Of a DNA stretch of 64,000 nucleotides, positions 42,029 through 50,471 are shown piece by piece. The notes beneath the pieces are model-generated. The model was not told where the DNA came from. It saw nothing but the letters and a program-made list of their open reading frames with translations, and did no database searches. The stretch is from an uncultured Bacteroidales bacterium. Its GTDB lineage: Bacteria; Bacteroidota; Bacteroidia; Bacteroidales; F082. The translations under genes were made by a program, and so were the position numbers. Position 1 is the first letter of the stretch, and every line of letters starts with the position of its first letter. Location of the stretch: contig CAMYXP010000007.1 in assembly GCA_947303085.1 (NCBI GenBank), forward strand, positions 1-64,000, written 5' to 3'.

Positions 42029-42883
42029 TTAAGCTACATCAAAGTCATACAATTGGAAAAACACATTCTCTTTGGTTATTTTAGGAAGTGTGCCATCGGT
42101 CAAATCGAGAAATATGAGATTGAATGGGGAATGTTTCACCCAACGGGGCACTTTGAAATAAGGGCTTTTAAAATTGGCGCCAAACCCTACATATAATTTG
42201 GGTTTCAAAGAAGGCTTTTTATTGGGTTCAAAACCGTCTAAAATATTTGAATTGAACGTTCCCATCAACGTTTGCACATATTTATTGTAATTACCAACTA
42301 TTCCGTTCTTCTCACGCCAATAGTTGCCCTTGCAGCAGGTTCTTCGCCAATTGATGGTCTGCTGATCCCACAACACAGAAAACGCCTTATCTCCATTTTT
42401 GATTACATTGGTACCAAAGCCAACTCTAACTTCCAACTGCCCCACAAATGTGAAAGGGAAGTATTTCATATATCCGGGGAAACTGTTGGCATTAGCAACT
42501 CCCAAAACAAATTCAAAGCCTTGCTGTTTGGCATAATCGAAAGTGCTTTTTGCCAACAATTTGAACAAGCCCTTGCCGCGATGATTGGGATGGGTAACCG
42601 TTGCCAAATCGAACAATCCCAAAACCTCTCTGCCTTCAATTAACATTTTATAAGGCGAACAGGCATAATGAGCCACTAATTCATCTCCATAGAATGCATT
42701 GAAGGATATCACCTTACCCATAGGGTTATTCAGATACCAGTTTCTGAAAGGCTCGATATGGAAAACATGCTGGCCTTCATAAACAATATTCTGAAGATTA
42801 ATAATTTTTTTTAATGATTCTTCGTTGTCATTAAAGTCCAATAGTTTTATGGTATAACCTGATTCCGTTATTATATCATTCAT
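42029..42883 (-). CDS. GNAT family acetyltransferase
   Basis: A 284-residue protein with a GNAT domain in the first 170 residues: V-T-H-P-N-H-R-G-K-G-L-F-K-L-L (acetyl-CoA motif) and G-V-A-N-A-N-S-F-P-G-Y. The C-terminal 110 residues are family-specific and of unknown function. It may acylate an amino sugar made in the locus. Confidence 0.8.
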   Translation of the reverse strand: MNDIITESGYTIKLLDFNDNEESLKKIINLQNIVYEGQHVFHIEPFRNWYLNNPMGKVISFNAFYGDELVAHYACSPYKMLIEGREVLGLFDLATVTHPNHRGKGLFKLLAKSTFDYAKQQGFEFVLGVANANSFPGYMKYFPFTFVGQLEVRVGFGTNVIKNGDKAFSVLWDQQTINWRRTCCKGNYWREKNGIVGNYNKYVQTLMGTFNSNILDGFEPNKKPSLKPKLYVGFGANFKSPYFKVPRWVKHSPFNLIFLDLTDGTLPKITKENVFFQLYDFDVA

Positions 42884-42899
42884 ATTACTATTATTTCAA

Positions 42900-43979
42900 T
42901 TAGCACTGTTTTGTAATAAACTGATAAAAATCAGACACTATCCTTTCTACCTCAAATCGTTTGATCGATTCCTTTGCAGCTTTACCCATCTTCTCTCGTT
43001 TTTCCTCATCATCCATCAATTCCAAAAGTCTTTTCTTAAACATTTCATCATCAAACACAGGAATAAGATATCCATTCACGCCATCTTCTATCATGTCGGA
43101 TGGCCCCGCCACACAGTCGTATGAGATTACTGGCAATCCTGCCGACATGGCTTCACCTACCACATTTGGAAAGCCCTCGCTGCTGGAGGTGAAGGCGAAG
43201 ATTTTACTCTTCAACAGATAGGATTCCACATCTTTCTGCGTCCCTGCCAGTTCAATATTGGATGGATCCCCCATTTCAGCCAACTGCGCTTGCAATTTCT
43301 CCATGTTGTTTTGGTTCTGGGCATCTCCGCCTACAATTATTAATTTCCAATCATCTCGGTTCAATTCTGCAAAGAGATTAATCATCCTATCATAATGTTT
43401 GGTGTGGATCAAACGACCAACAGAAACCACAATCTTTTCTCGTTGGTTTTTGTTGGGGATATTTATATTACGGATTGGGTTACCAATTATAGCATAGTTC
43501 TTCTGATGGAACAATTTGTCGTAATATTCTTTTGCCTTTGAGGTTTGGGCTATCACACCCGTTGCCTTGGGGTATAGGATATTTCTCAGCTTGTTTTGAA
43601 AAGCCCCCATATTCTTAGCAGGTGAGCTTCGGTCGGAAACATAGACTGGATATTTCAAACCTCTGGTTGCCAGCAGCACAAAGTTGTTCCAATAATTACC
43701 GAAACTCAGCACCGTGTCTGGCTTAATATGCTTGATTTCTTTGCGTAGATAGGCCATCGTCTTCAGCGTACTCCAGGTGCGATGCTTATTAGTAAATTTG
43801 AAGGGCGGCCTATGAATAATCGCTCGCGTGTCAATATCATAAAACACCTCCTGCTCAATGCCATACATTATCACATGCACTTCGGCATCATGTTTGCGAA
43901 TAAAACCGTTGACAAGCTCGCTCATCACACGTTCCATACCGCCTGGGCCGAGAGAATGGATACAACAACAGATTTTCAT
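42900..43979 (-). CDS. Glycosyltransferase, family 4 (GT-B)
   Basis: A 359-residue GT4 enzyme: N-terminal S-L-G-P-G-G-M-E-R-V-M-S-E-L (acceptor side), V-G-R-L-I-H-T-K-H-Y-D (start of the donor domain) and E-G-F-P-N-V-V-G-E-A-M-S-A-G-L-P-V-I (E-x7-E). Resembles GalNAc- or glucuronate-type retaining transferases, but the donor cannot be fixed from sequence. Confidence 0.87.
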   Translation of the reverse strand: MKICCCIHSLGPGGMERVMSELVNGFIRKHDAEVHVIMYGIEQEVFYDIDTRAIIHRPPFKFTNKHRTWSTLKTMAYLRKEIKHIKPDTVLSFGNYWNNFVLLATRGLKYPVYVSDRSSPAKNMGAFQNKLRNILYPKATGVIAQTSKAKEYYDKLFHQKNYAIIGNPIRNINIPNKNQREKIVVSVGRLIHTKHYDRMINLFAELNRDDWKLIIVGGDAQNQNNMEKLQAQLAEMGDPSNIELAGTQKDVESYLLKSKIFAFTSSSEGFPNVVGEAMSAGLPVISYDCVAGPSDMIEDGVNGYLIPVFDDEMFKKRLLELMDDEEKREKMGKAAKESIKRFEVERIVSDFYQFITKQC

Positions 43980-44023
43980 TGTTATAAGAACATTTACAAA
44001 CAGCTATAATTTTATGATAATAA

Positions 44024-44557
44024 TCACAGATCCTCACCGTGTTTTTCTTTCATCACATCCATCCAGTTTTTAGACCCAATTTTCACAACCTTTGCCGGAA
44101 CACCGGCAATTATCGAATATGGCTCAAGAAAAGACTTATTCACAACTGCATTAGCACCAATCCAGCAATTGTCTGCTATTTCAATATTACCATACAGATT
44201 TGCACCAGGTCCGACATATACATTATCTCCTAACTTTGGACTTTCTGAAGTACCAAAAGCAGGACCGATACTTGTCATTTTCTGAATACGGCAGTTTTTG
44301 CCGATTTTGGCACCTGGATTAATGGCAATGAGTTCAGGATGCGGAATACTTAAACCTTCTCCACATGTTCCAATAGGTATTCTAATAAACAATTTCCTGG
44401 ATAGTTTCTCGTACTTATAATATGTAATTAGGAATAATAGCTTATGCCTGATTCCTTTCGATTTTTTATGATATTCAACTTTTTCCCATAAAGCAATAAA
44501 ACGCTCGGAATAATTAGGCAGGATAATCTCTTGGATTCTTTTGCTAAAACTTTTCAT
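44024..44557 (-). CDS. Hexapeptide-repeat acetyltransferase (serine O-acetyltransferase-like)
   Basis: A 177-residue left-handed beta-helix protein with repeats such as I-A-I-N-P-G-A-K-I-G-K-N-C-R-I, L-G-D-N-V-Y-V-G-P-G-A and I-A-D-N-C-W-I-G-A-N-A-V-V, closing with G-V-P-A-K-V-V. It lies among glycosyltransferase genes, so it most likely acetylates a sugar rather than serine. Confidence 0.84.
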   Translation of the reverse strand: MKSFSKRIQEIILPNYSERFIALWEKVEYHKKSKGIRHKLLFLITYYKYEKLSRKLFIRIPIGTCGEGLSIPHPELIAINPGAKIGKNCRIQKMTSIGPAFGTSESPKLGDNVYVGPGANLYGNIEIADNCWIGANAVVNKSFLEPYSIIAGVPAKVVKIGSKNWMDVMKEKHGEDL

Positions 44558-44559
44558 AT

Positions 44560-45591
44560 TTAATTATTATTTTGAACATTCACTTTAGTAATAATATCAT
44601 CAACCATCCAACCACAGAAATCAAAATGAGAGCCTTCATGCCAAACCATATCATCGGTCCAATAACCCTCGCAATTGTCATAAGCCTTTACTGCATAGCC
44701 AAAACTAATTTCCACTACTAAAGGATTATTGTTCTGGTCAAAAACAAAGTCGAACGCAATGCTTTGGGCTTTTAAAGTTTTATTGATTTTGAATGCAAGC
44801 GAAACACATCGCTCATCAAGTTGAGCCCTGTCAAAAATAATATTTCCACTACCTGAAGCACGGAAATCGCCTTTTCTTACCAAACGTTTCAAGGCGAATG
44901 CTTTGTTTGAAACCACACAAACTCTTAAATCAGCTTTATTGTTTGGAATAAAATCTTGGAAGTAGACATAACCTTTTTCAGGTGCATGCATTTTAGCGAA
45001 CTGATTACCTACAAATATCCTAGTAAAAGCGTGCATTACTTCTTTAAAACCAACAATCCCATTCTTATATTGCTTATACATATCCTTAAAGAAGTAAACA
45101 AAGTCTTTCTGAGCGAAACCCTTACCAAATGCCCTCTTTATTAATCTTTTGGCATCCCCTTTTGTTTTAGCCAATCTAACATTAGTGGCACCGGCACCGC
45201 CACGAAGTTTAAACACTTTAGGGAATGTGGTCTTTTCAACCCAGTCGAGTGCTTCTTTTTTTGTATAAAACACATACGATGGCACAAGAGGGGCACCTAT
45301 GGCCTCAAGTAAATACTTTTGGCCTACCTTGTCATCAAAATGCCATCCGGTATTGAAATCAGGGAAAACACTTTTCCCTGAATGTTGTAGCGAAAACAAT
45401 AGTTGTTTTGAAAAAAGTGCATCCTTATAATTGTTATGATGATGATGCCACATGAACGCATCACAATCTGACACCTGCTCTATGATATCAGAATCGTATG
45501 CATTAACGATTTTGTAGTCAATACCTTCTTTTTTACAATAATCAATCCAGCGGTCTGAAAAACCGCCATTTTTACTAATAGCTATTTTCAT
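44560..45591 (-). CDS. ATP-grasp protein (RimK-like)
   Basis: A 343-residue ATP-grasp enzyme. F-K-L-R-G-G-A-G-A-T-N-V-R-L-A (about 129-143) is the glycine-rich ATP loop, D-L-R-V-C-V-V lies on the core strand and V-V-E-I-S-F-G-Y near residue 303 carries metal ligands. Probably an amide- or ester-forming ligase in glycan decoration. The next ATP-grasp gene ends one base upstream, which suggests joint action. Confidence 0.8.
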   Translation of the reverse strand: MKIAISKNGGFSDRWIDYCKKEGIDYKIVNAYDSDIIEQVSDCDAFMWHHHHNNYKDALFSKQLLFSLQHSGKSVFPDFNTGWHFDDKVGQKYLLEAIGAPLVPSYVFYTKKEALDWVEKTTFPKVFKLRGGAGATNVRLAKTKGDAKRLIKRAFGKGFAQKDFVYFFKDMYKQYKNGIVGFKEVMHAFTRIFVGNQFAKMHAPEKGYVYFQDFIPNNKADLRVCVVSNKAFALKRLVRKGDFRASGSGNIIFDRAQLDERCVSLAFKINKTLKAQSIAFDFVFDQNNNPLVVEISFGYAVKAYDNCEGYWTDDMVWHEGSHFDFCGWMVDDIITKVNVQNNN

Positions 45592-45592
45592 A

Positions 45593-46738
45593 TTAGTTAA
45601 TTATAATACTTGTTTTTGTCGTTTTGTATTTCTCCCAACAATACTCCATTATCTCGTCTGTAAATTCACCAAACACAGAACCTGTGGCGAATTGGTAAAA
45701 CCAACCAGAAAAACCACCAACATTCGCTTCAATTAAAAGTGGGTTATTATTCTCATCCAATGCAATGTCCAATGCAATAAGATTACCAAAAAGTATTTTT
45801 TCAGAAACCTGTTTCGCAAATAGACAGACATTATCCCACCCCGGTATAATAAAGCTTTGTTTTGAAAAGTCTATTCCATTGAATTCTGTTGCACTACCGC
45901 CTAACCAATCAAATACTTTATTGCCTACTCTACCATTGTTTTTATCAAGCCCAACAAACATTCCGCCAGAGTGTGCATTGTCCACCTCTTTACCTTTTGA
46001 ACCGATTCGTAGGACAGCACCAAGAATATTTATATAACCTGTTTTAACACTCCTATATGTAGCAACACGCAGTGTATTAACAGATGACGGATTAAAGGAA
46101 GCTATGTAAGGACTTTGTTTTATTGCCTCTTGAATCAAATAGTTTTGTTTATATGCCCCGTTTAAATAATCTTGGTTTAAAACGGCTCCTTCGGTATCTA
46201 TATACTGCCCGTCTTTATATTTGAAAAGTTTTACGCCACGGCCACTCTGTTCTCTTGATGGTTTTAATATTATTTTTTCTGGATTGTTCACACCTATAAA
46301 AAACAATGGATCATCAACCGGCGCATAGTTCTTGTCATAACAAGCTCCATTAATATTCCTTGCTAAAGTCTCAGGCATAGCAACACCTTGAAAGAGAATC
46401 CCTAAATTATTCTTGTCACCATATTGAGCTCTGAATGGTTCAGGAGTAAGCACCGGTTCTACAATACCTGCTAAGATTTCAAGAGGGATAATGTTGATAT
46501 CTTCTCCAATATATCGTGAAAAAATCTGGTATGATGTAACGGATAGATCGTTATCATATTTACACCACTTTGATTTCCAATTATTTACCCCCCCCCCACA
46601 CACACACACCACCATGTTACTAGCAGTATCTATAGAAATATGTGAAAGCATTTTCTTATAAAGGCCATGATAACCTTTCTTAACACCATTATACCTGTGC
46701 TTTTTCAATGCTGTATTGGCTATTGATTTAATATTCAT
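45593..46738 (-). CDS. Sugar-transfer-associated ATP-grasp protein, poly-G tract
   Basis: A 381-residue ATPgrasp_ST member: I-I-L-K-P-S-R-E-Q-S-G-R-G-V-K-L (about 155-170), N-T-L-R-V-A-T, L-D-I-A-L-D-E-N-N-N-P-L-L-I-E-A-N-V-G-G. Codons 43-51 consist of a TG repeat followed by ten G (V-V-C-V-C-G-G-G-V). Both are slippage-prone; the frame is open at present. It overlaps the deacetylase-like gene upstream by 4 bases. Confidence 0.84.
   Translation of the reverse strand: MNIKSIANTALKKHRYNGVKKGYHGLYKKMLSHISIDTASNMVVCVCGGGVNNWKSKWCKYDNDLSVTSYQIFSRYIGEDINIIPLEILAGIVEPVLTPEPFRAQYGDKNNLGILFQGVAMPETLARNINGACYDKNYAPVDDPLFFIGVNNPEKIILKPSREQSGRGVKLFKYKDGQYIDTEGAVLNQDYLNGAYKQNYLIQEAIKQSPYIASFNPSSVNTLRVATYRSVKTGYINILGAVLRIGSKGKEVDNAHSGGMFVGLDKNNGRVGNKVFDWLGGSATEFNGIDFSKQSFIIPGWDNVCLFAKQVSEKILFGNLIALDIALDENNNPLLIEANVGGFSGWFYQFATGSVFGEFTDEIMEYCWEKYKTTKTSIIIN
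46588..46609. repeat. Poly-G tract (10) next to a TG dinucleotide repeat
   Basis: On the plus strand ten C (46588-46597) run into about six CA units (46597-46609). In the gene it is a TG repeat followed by G10, a double simple-sequence repeat. It is the longest tract in the window and the likeliest to slip. Confidence 0.87.
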
Positions 46739-47829
46739 AATTTTTCTCTTTTAATAAGTTCAACTAATTGATCCGAAGACATAAATTCGGCATCAGGCCA
46801 TTGTTTTAATATTTGCGCAAGTAATGCATCTAATTGCTTAAGATTATCTGTTCTATTTCGCTCGTTTATTGCGCCAATAAAATTCAGTCGATGTGCTGAA
46901 ATCACAGCTGGTTTGTTCCATCTGAAAGCATATTTCATCCTATCCAAACATTCATCCATGTCCGAGCCTTGAGTGGGTTCAAATGAACAGTTTCTCATGG
47001 TATATATTTGTCCCGAGCTGTTGTATGATCCCATGAAATGGCGAATATGTTTCTTGCCAGGGTTTCTCTGATATAAAGAGCCTTGTATGCCCACAACGCC
47101 TTTATTAAATAGCGTTTTTTCCAAATCTGGTTTCCATGTGTAACAAGGAGCGATAAAAGTTTTAGATTTAAAGCCAAAGATTTGCTCAAACAAATCCAAA
47201 CCTTCTGAAACAATCTCATTTTTAGGCTGTAATTGATATTCACTGTCATCAAGCGCCACCTGATAATAGTTGCGATAATCGGATTTGGGGAAAAGACCCA
47301 TAACCCCATATCCAAAAACATGCCGAGTATCGGCATCACCTATTTGAAGGTCGTGCATCCATTTTGCCACATTCAAATGCTCTCTTGCGTGGAATTGAGG
47401 CATAAATAAATTATCATTCATGCCTTGTTGCCATAACTCGAAAGAGTGCTCACAGCCTTTATATCGTTTTAACGTTTCTGTAAACGGCTCATAGTAATAA
47501 TGCCGGTAATCGTCTTTTTTTATCTTTTCAAAGTCAGGATTGGCCACAGCGCAATTAGCAGTGATAATAGGGTGGTTGCCGTTTTTGTCTTTGTATTTAT
47601 ACAACACTTCAAACAAAGCCGACAAGTCATCCTCTCTGGCAAGCGAATCATTGCTCTCATAAACATTCTTGTCAACACGATAACCTTCCGAGAGAAGTTT
47701 ATTGTAAACCTCTTTAGATGGCATTCGTATTGCGCCCCAATCATCGCTTTCTATTACAACGATGTGACGCTTGGTGCGCCAGCCTGGGATGTTTAATAGA
47801 TTATGAGTAAAAACATGTCTTAAACTCAT
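46735..47829 (-). CDS. Polysaccharide deacetylase-like protein, copy 2
   Basis: A 364-residue paralogue of the protein at 37803. I-V-V-I-E-S-D-D-W-G-A-I-R (metal aspartate region), F-H-A-R-E-H-L-N-V-A-K-W and I-S-A-H-R-L-N-F-I-G are all conserved. No signal peptide, so action on cytosolic or lipid-linked precursors is likelier than on finished polymer. Exact reaction unknown. Confidence 0.75.
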   Translation of the reverse strand: MSLRHVFTHNLLNIPGWRTKRHIVVIESDDWGAIRMPSKEVYNKLLSEGYRVDKNVYESNDSLAREDDLSALFEVLYKYKDKNGNHPIITANCAVANPDFEKIKKDDYRHYYYEPFTETLKRYKGCEHSFELWQQGMNDNLFMPQFHAREHLNVAKWMHDLQIGDADTRHVFGYGVMGLFPKSDYRNYYQVALDDSEYQLQPKNEIVSEGLDLFEQIFGFKSKTFIAPCYTWKPDLEKTLFNKGVVGIQGSLYQRNPGKKHIRHFMGSYNSSGQIYTMRNCSFEPTQGSDMDECLDRMKYAFRWNKPAVISAHRLNFIGAINERNRTDNLKQLDALLAQILKQWPDAEFMSSDQLVELIKREKL

Positions 47830-47850
47830 ATTAAAACTTCATTTAGAATC

Positions 47851-48774
47851 TTATATAGCAGAACTGATTTCTGGTATTATTATTTGCATAAACGCTTGAG
47901 CTCCTTTTTGGTTCAAGTGGCTACAATCTTTGAAATAGGTTGAGTCTGTTTGGAATCTTTCGTCACACCTATAGTCAAAATAAGAAACATTCAAAGAATC
48001 CATTAATGATTCGAACATTTGTGCCTGTATTGTGCTATTCAAATTTGTTATTTCATACTGGGGGGAAGACACAAGCACCATCCTACACCCTTTTCGACCT
48101 GCAAACTCAAGTGTACTTTTCAATAAATCGTACCTGTACTTTGAAAAATCGTCATCAAACAAATGCTCTTTTTTTGATGGGAATATATATCCTGAGGTGG
48201 ACAGAGGGTTATACCCTTTTAGATTATCATCATGATGGCCGCTTGCAATAATGAGTAACAGTCCAACAAGTTTATTATTATTCCTATAAGCATTTGATTG
48301 CATCTTTATCCATTCATAGCCGTCTCTTTGTTGCACAAGGTATCTTGATAAAGAATCCGATTTATAGAACGGAGTCAGATCCAAAGCAGCATCAAGTTCA
48401 TCCGATTGAAATGTCTCCATCAAAGATGTTGGATTAACTTCCCATATAATTAATTGAGGAACGTATCTATTCAGCATCATTCTGATAACCGCTGCCTGTT
48501 GTGACATATAACTACCGTTGCTTGCAGCATTAACTACCGACATCCCCAAGCTGTCCTCCAATATAGACGGAATGAAATTACCGTGTGCTCGTGATTCACC
48601 TATAATTACAACATCATCCTCTAAATTACGAGCTGCTTTCAAATAGGCATTTCCATAATTTATCGGATAATCAATCACTTTATCCTCCAACGAAGTAAAC
48701 AACAGCCCTATCCCATAGTCAAAAGCTATGAATAAAGCAATAAAAACCAATGTCTTATACAATAACTTTTTCAT
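47851..48774 (-). CDS. DltD/AlgJ-like SGNH protein of the O-acylation module
   Basis: A 307-residue protein with one N-terminal membrane anchor (about 7-28) and an SGNH-like domain outside the membrane: V-V-I-I-G-E-S-R-A-H-G-N (the serine block), N-A-A-S-N-G, and D-C-S-H-L-N near the end (D-x-x-H). Next to an MBOAT, a carrier and an adenylation enzyme, it should be the final acyl-transfer partner, as DltD is in D-alanylation. Confidence 0.8.
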   Translation of the reverse strand: MKKLLYKTLVFIALFIAFDYGIGLLFTSLEDKVIDYPINYGNAYLKAARNLEDDVVIIGESRAHGNFIPSILEDSLGMSVVNAASNGSYMSQQAAVIRMMLNRYVPQLIIWEVNPTSLMETFQSDELDAALDLTPFYKSDSLSRYLVQQRDGYEWIKMQSNAYRNNNKLVGLLLIIASGHHDDNLKGYNPLSTSGYIFPSKKEHLFDDDFSKYRYDLLKSTLEFAGRKGCRMVLVSSPQYEITNLNSTIQAQMFESLMDSLNVSYFDYRCDERFQTDSTYFKDCSHLNQKGAQAFMQIIIPEISSAI

Positions 48775-48779
48775 AGTAT

Positions 48780-50213
48780 TTAAAATTGGAAATAGATAAA
48801 TTGACCAGCATTAAGCACACCCAACAAAAGTATTAAGAAACAAATCAAAAGATACGAACCAAAACGCACAACGATACTTTTTGATTCAAAGCATCTTAAT
48901 TTATTGGGGAAGAATTCATCTCGCAAATCTTTAAAGAAAAGGATTACAGTCATTAATACAGCCACCGATAAAGTAGTCTTATCTATGAACAACGCACCAG
49001 GTTCTGTAAATATTTTCTTCACAATAAGATTTGCCTCTGCAAACGAAGAACTCATGCCATAAATCTCCGTAAAGGCAAAGATTATATACACTACAACACA
49101 GCAGACAAAGATATAAAGTCCGTTTTTCTTAAGTTTGAACTTCTCTTCAAAGTTATTACGCTTATTCTGAAATACTGTCTCAATACTAAGCAACACTCCC
49201 TGCATCAAGCCCCAGCAAATCACAGTCAAAGCGGCTCCGTGCCATATACCACTTACGAGAAATGTCACAAGAAGGGCTATTACTATTCCCCACATTTTCT
49301 TGCTACGTAAGGCGTATGAAATGGGGGTATAGATATAATCTGTCAGCCACTTGATGAGCGACATGTGCCAACGACGCCAGAAGTTTGACATGGAGGTGGA
49401 GAAGAATGGCCTGTTGAAGTTAGGAACTATCTTGAAACCAAAACAGCGAGCTGCACCGATTGCCAATAAAGAATAACCGCCAAGATCACCATACTCCTGG
49501 ATAGGAAACAACAAAGCTGCAAGAGCCAATGATGTTCCATTGTGTTGTGCCACGTTGGAATAAACGGCATCGATATAAATCCCCAACCTGTCAGCAACAC
49601 AAAGTTTCATAAAGTAGCCCCAAAGCATCAGTTTTGCACCAGAGGTCAGGTCGATGGGTTTGCTACGCTCCATTGCCTTGATTTGTGGAAACATATTGCC
49701 AGCTCTCTCGATAGGACCAGATAGCACTATCGGGAAGAAAGAGAGGAACAACCCTACAGCACATACATTGTGCTCTACTTCCACGTCTTCATTATAGACA
49801 TCAACCAAATAACCTATTGCCATAAAGGTATAATAGGAAATACCAAGCGGCAGCATCCATCTGATAGTTGGCATGGTGATGCCTATCCCCATCGACTGGA
49901 ATAATGAGGTGATTGACTCGTCAACAAAGTTGAAGTACTTGAAGAAAAAGAGTGGGAGCAATATGACTACGATGCCCCATATCATAATTTTATGCTTCTT
50001 GTCGTCGTCATCAACGTTTTCCATCCAACGGGTGAAACCGTATGTAGTGGCAGTAACAGCAGCCAGCAGTATTAAATACACCGGCTGCAAAAAAGCATAG
50101 AACACATAACTTGCTGCCAACAAGTAGAATAATCTCCACTTCTGCGGTATGATATTGTATAACAACACCACCGCAGGGAAGAACAGCAAGAATTCAAACG
50201 ATGTAAAAGTCAT
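48780..50213 (-). CDS. MBOAT membrane O-acyltransferase (DltB/AlgI-like)
   Basis: A 477-residue polytopic protein of about eleven membrane segments. L-P-L-G-I-S-Y-Y-T-F-M-A-I-G-Y-L-V-D-V-Y and the conserved histidine in S-G-I-W-H-G-A-A-L-T define the MBOAT family. It passes an acyl group from a carrier across the inner membrane. Here the donor is most likely the small carrier protein encoded 9 bases upstream. Confidence 0.9.
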   Translation of the reverse strand: MTFTSFEFLLFFPAVVLLYNIIPQKWRLFYLLAASYVFYAFLQPVYLILLAAVTATTYGFTRWMENVDDDDKKHKIMIWGIVVILLPLFFFKYFNFVDESITSLFQSMGIGITMPTIRWMLPLGISYYTFMAIGYLVDVYNEDVEVEHNVCAVGLFLSFFPIVLSGPIERAGNMFPQIKAMERSKPIDLTSGAKLMLWGYFMKLCVADRLGIYIDAVYSNVAQHNGTSLALAALLFPIQEYGDLGGYSLLAIGAARCFGFKIVPNFNRPFFSTSMSNFWRRWHMSLIKWLTDYIYTPISYALRSKKMWGIVIALLVTFLVSGIWHGAALTVICWGLMQGVLLSIETVFQNKRNNFEEKFKLKKNGLYIFVCCVVVYIIFAFTEIYGMSSSFAEANLIVKKIFTEPGALFIDKTTLSVAVLMTVILFFKDLRDEFFPNKLRCFESKSIVVRFGSYLLICFLILLLGVLNAGQFIYFQF

Positions 50214-50222
50214 GAAACTGGA

Positions 50223-50465
50223 TTATTTTGTTTTTTCTTCCAATACGGTTATCATATCACCTACATTCTGAAGTTTCTTCAGTTCCTTCAACTTGAAGGT
50301 TATTCCGAAGGTCTCTTCAATCTTGGTCATGATTAACATGTGAGTCAGTGATGTCCAGTTATCAACATCGTTGGCAGAAAGTTCATCCGCCAACACTAAA
50401 TCACTCATTTCAAGCACTTCCCTGAAAATAGGGGTAAGCTTTTCGATAATTTCATTCTTGTTCAT
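50223..50465 (-). CDS. Acyl carrier protein (DltC-like)
   Basis: An 80-residue carrier with the phosphopantetheine serine in D-N-W-T-S-L-T-H-M (about residues 34-42) and the usual four-helix pattern. It would carry an acyl or aminoacyl group loaded by the adenylation enzyme encoded just upstream (6-base gap). Confidence 0.87.
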   Translation of the reverse strand: MNKNEIIEKLTPIFREVLEMSDLVLADELSANDVDNWTSLTHMLIMTKIEETFGITFKLKELKKLQNVGDMITVLEEKTK

Positions 50466-50471
50466 TGTAAT

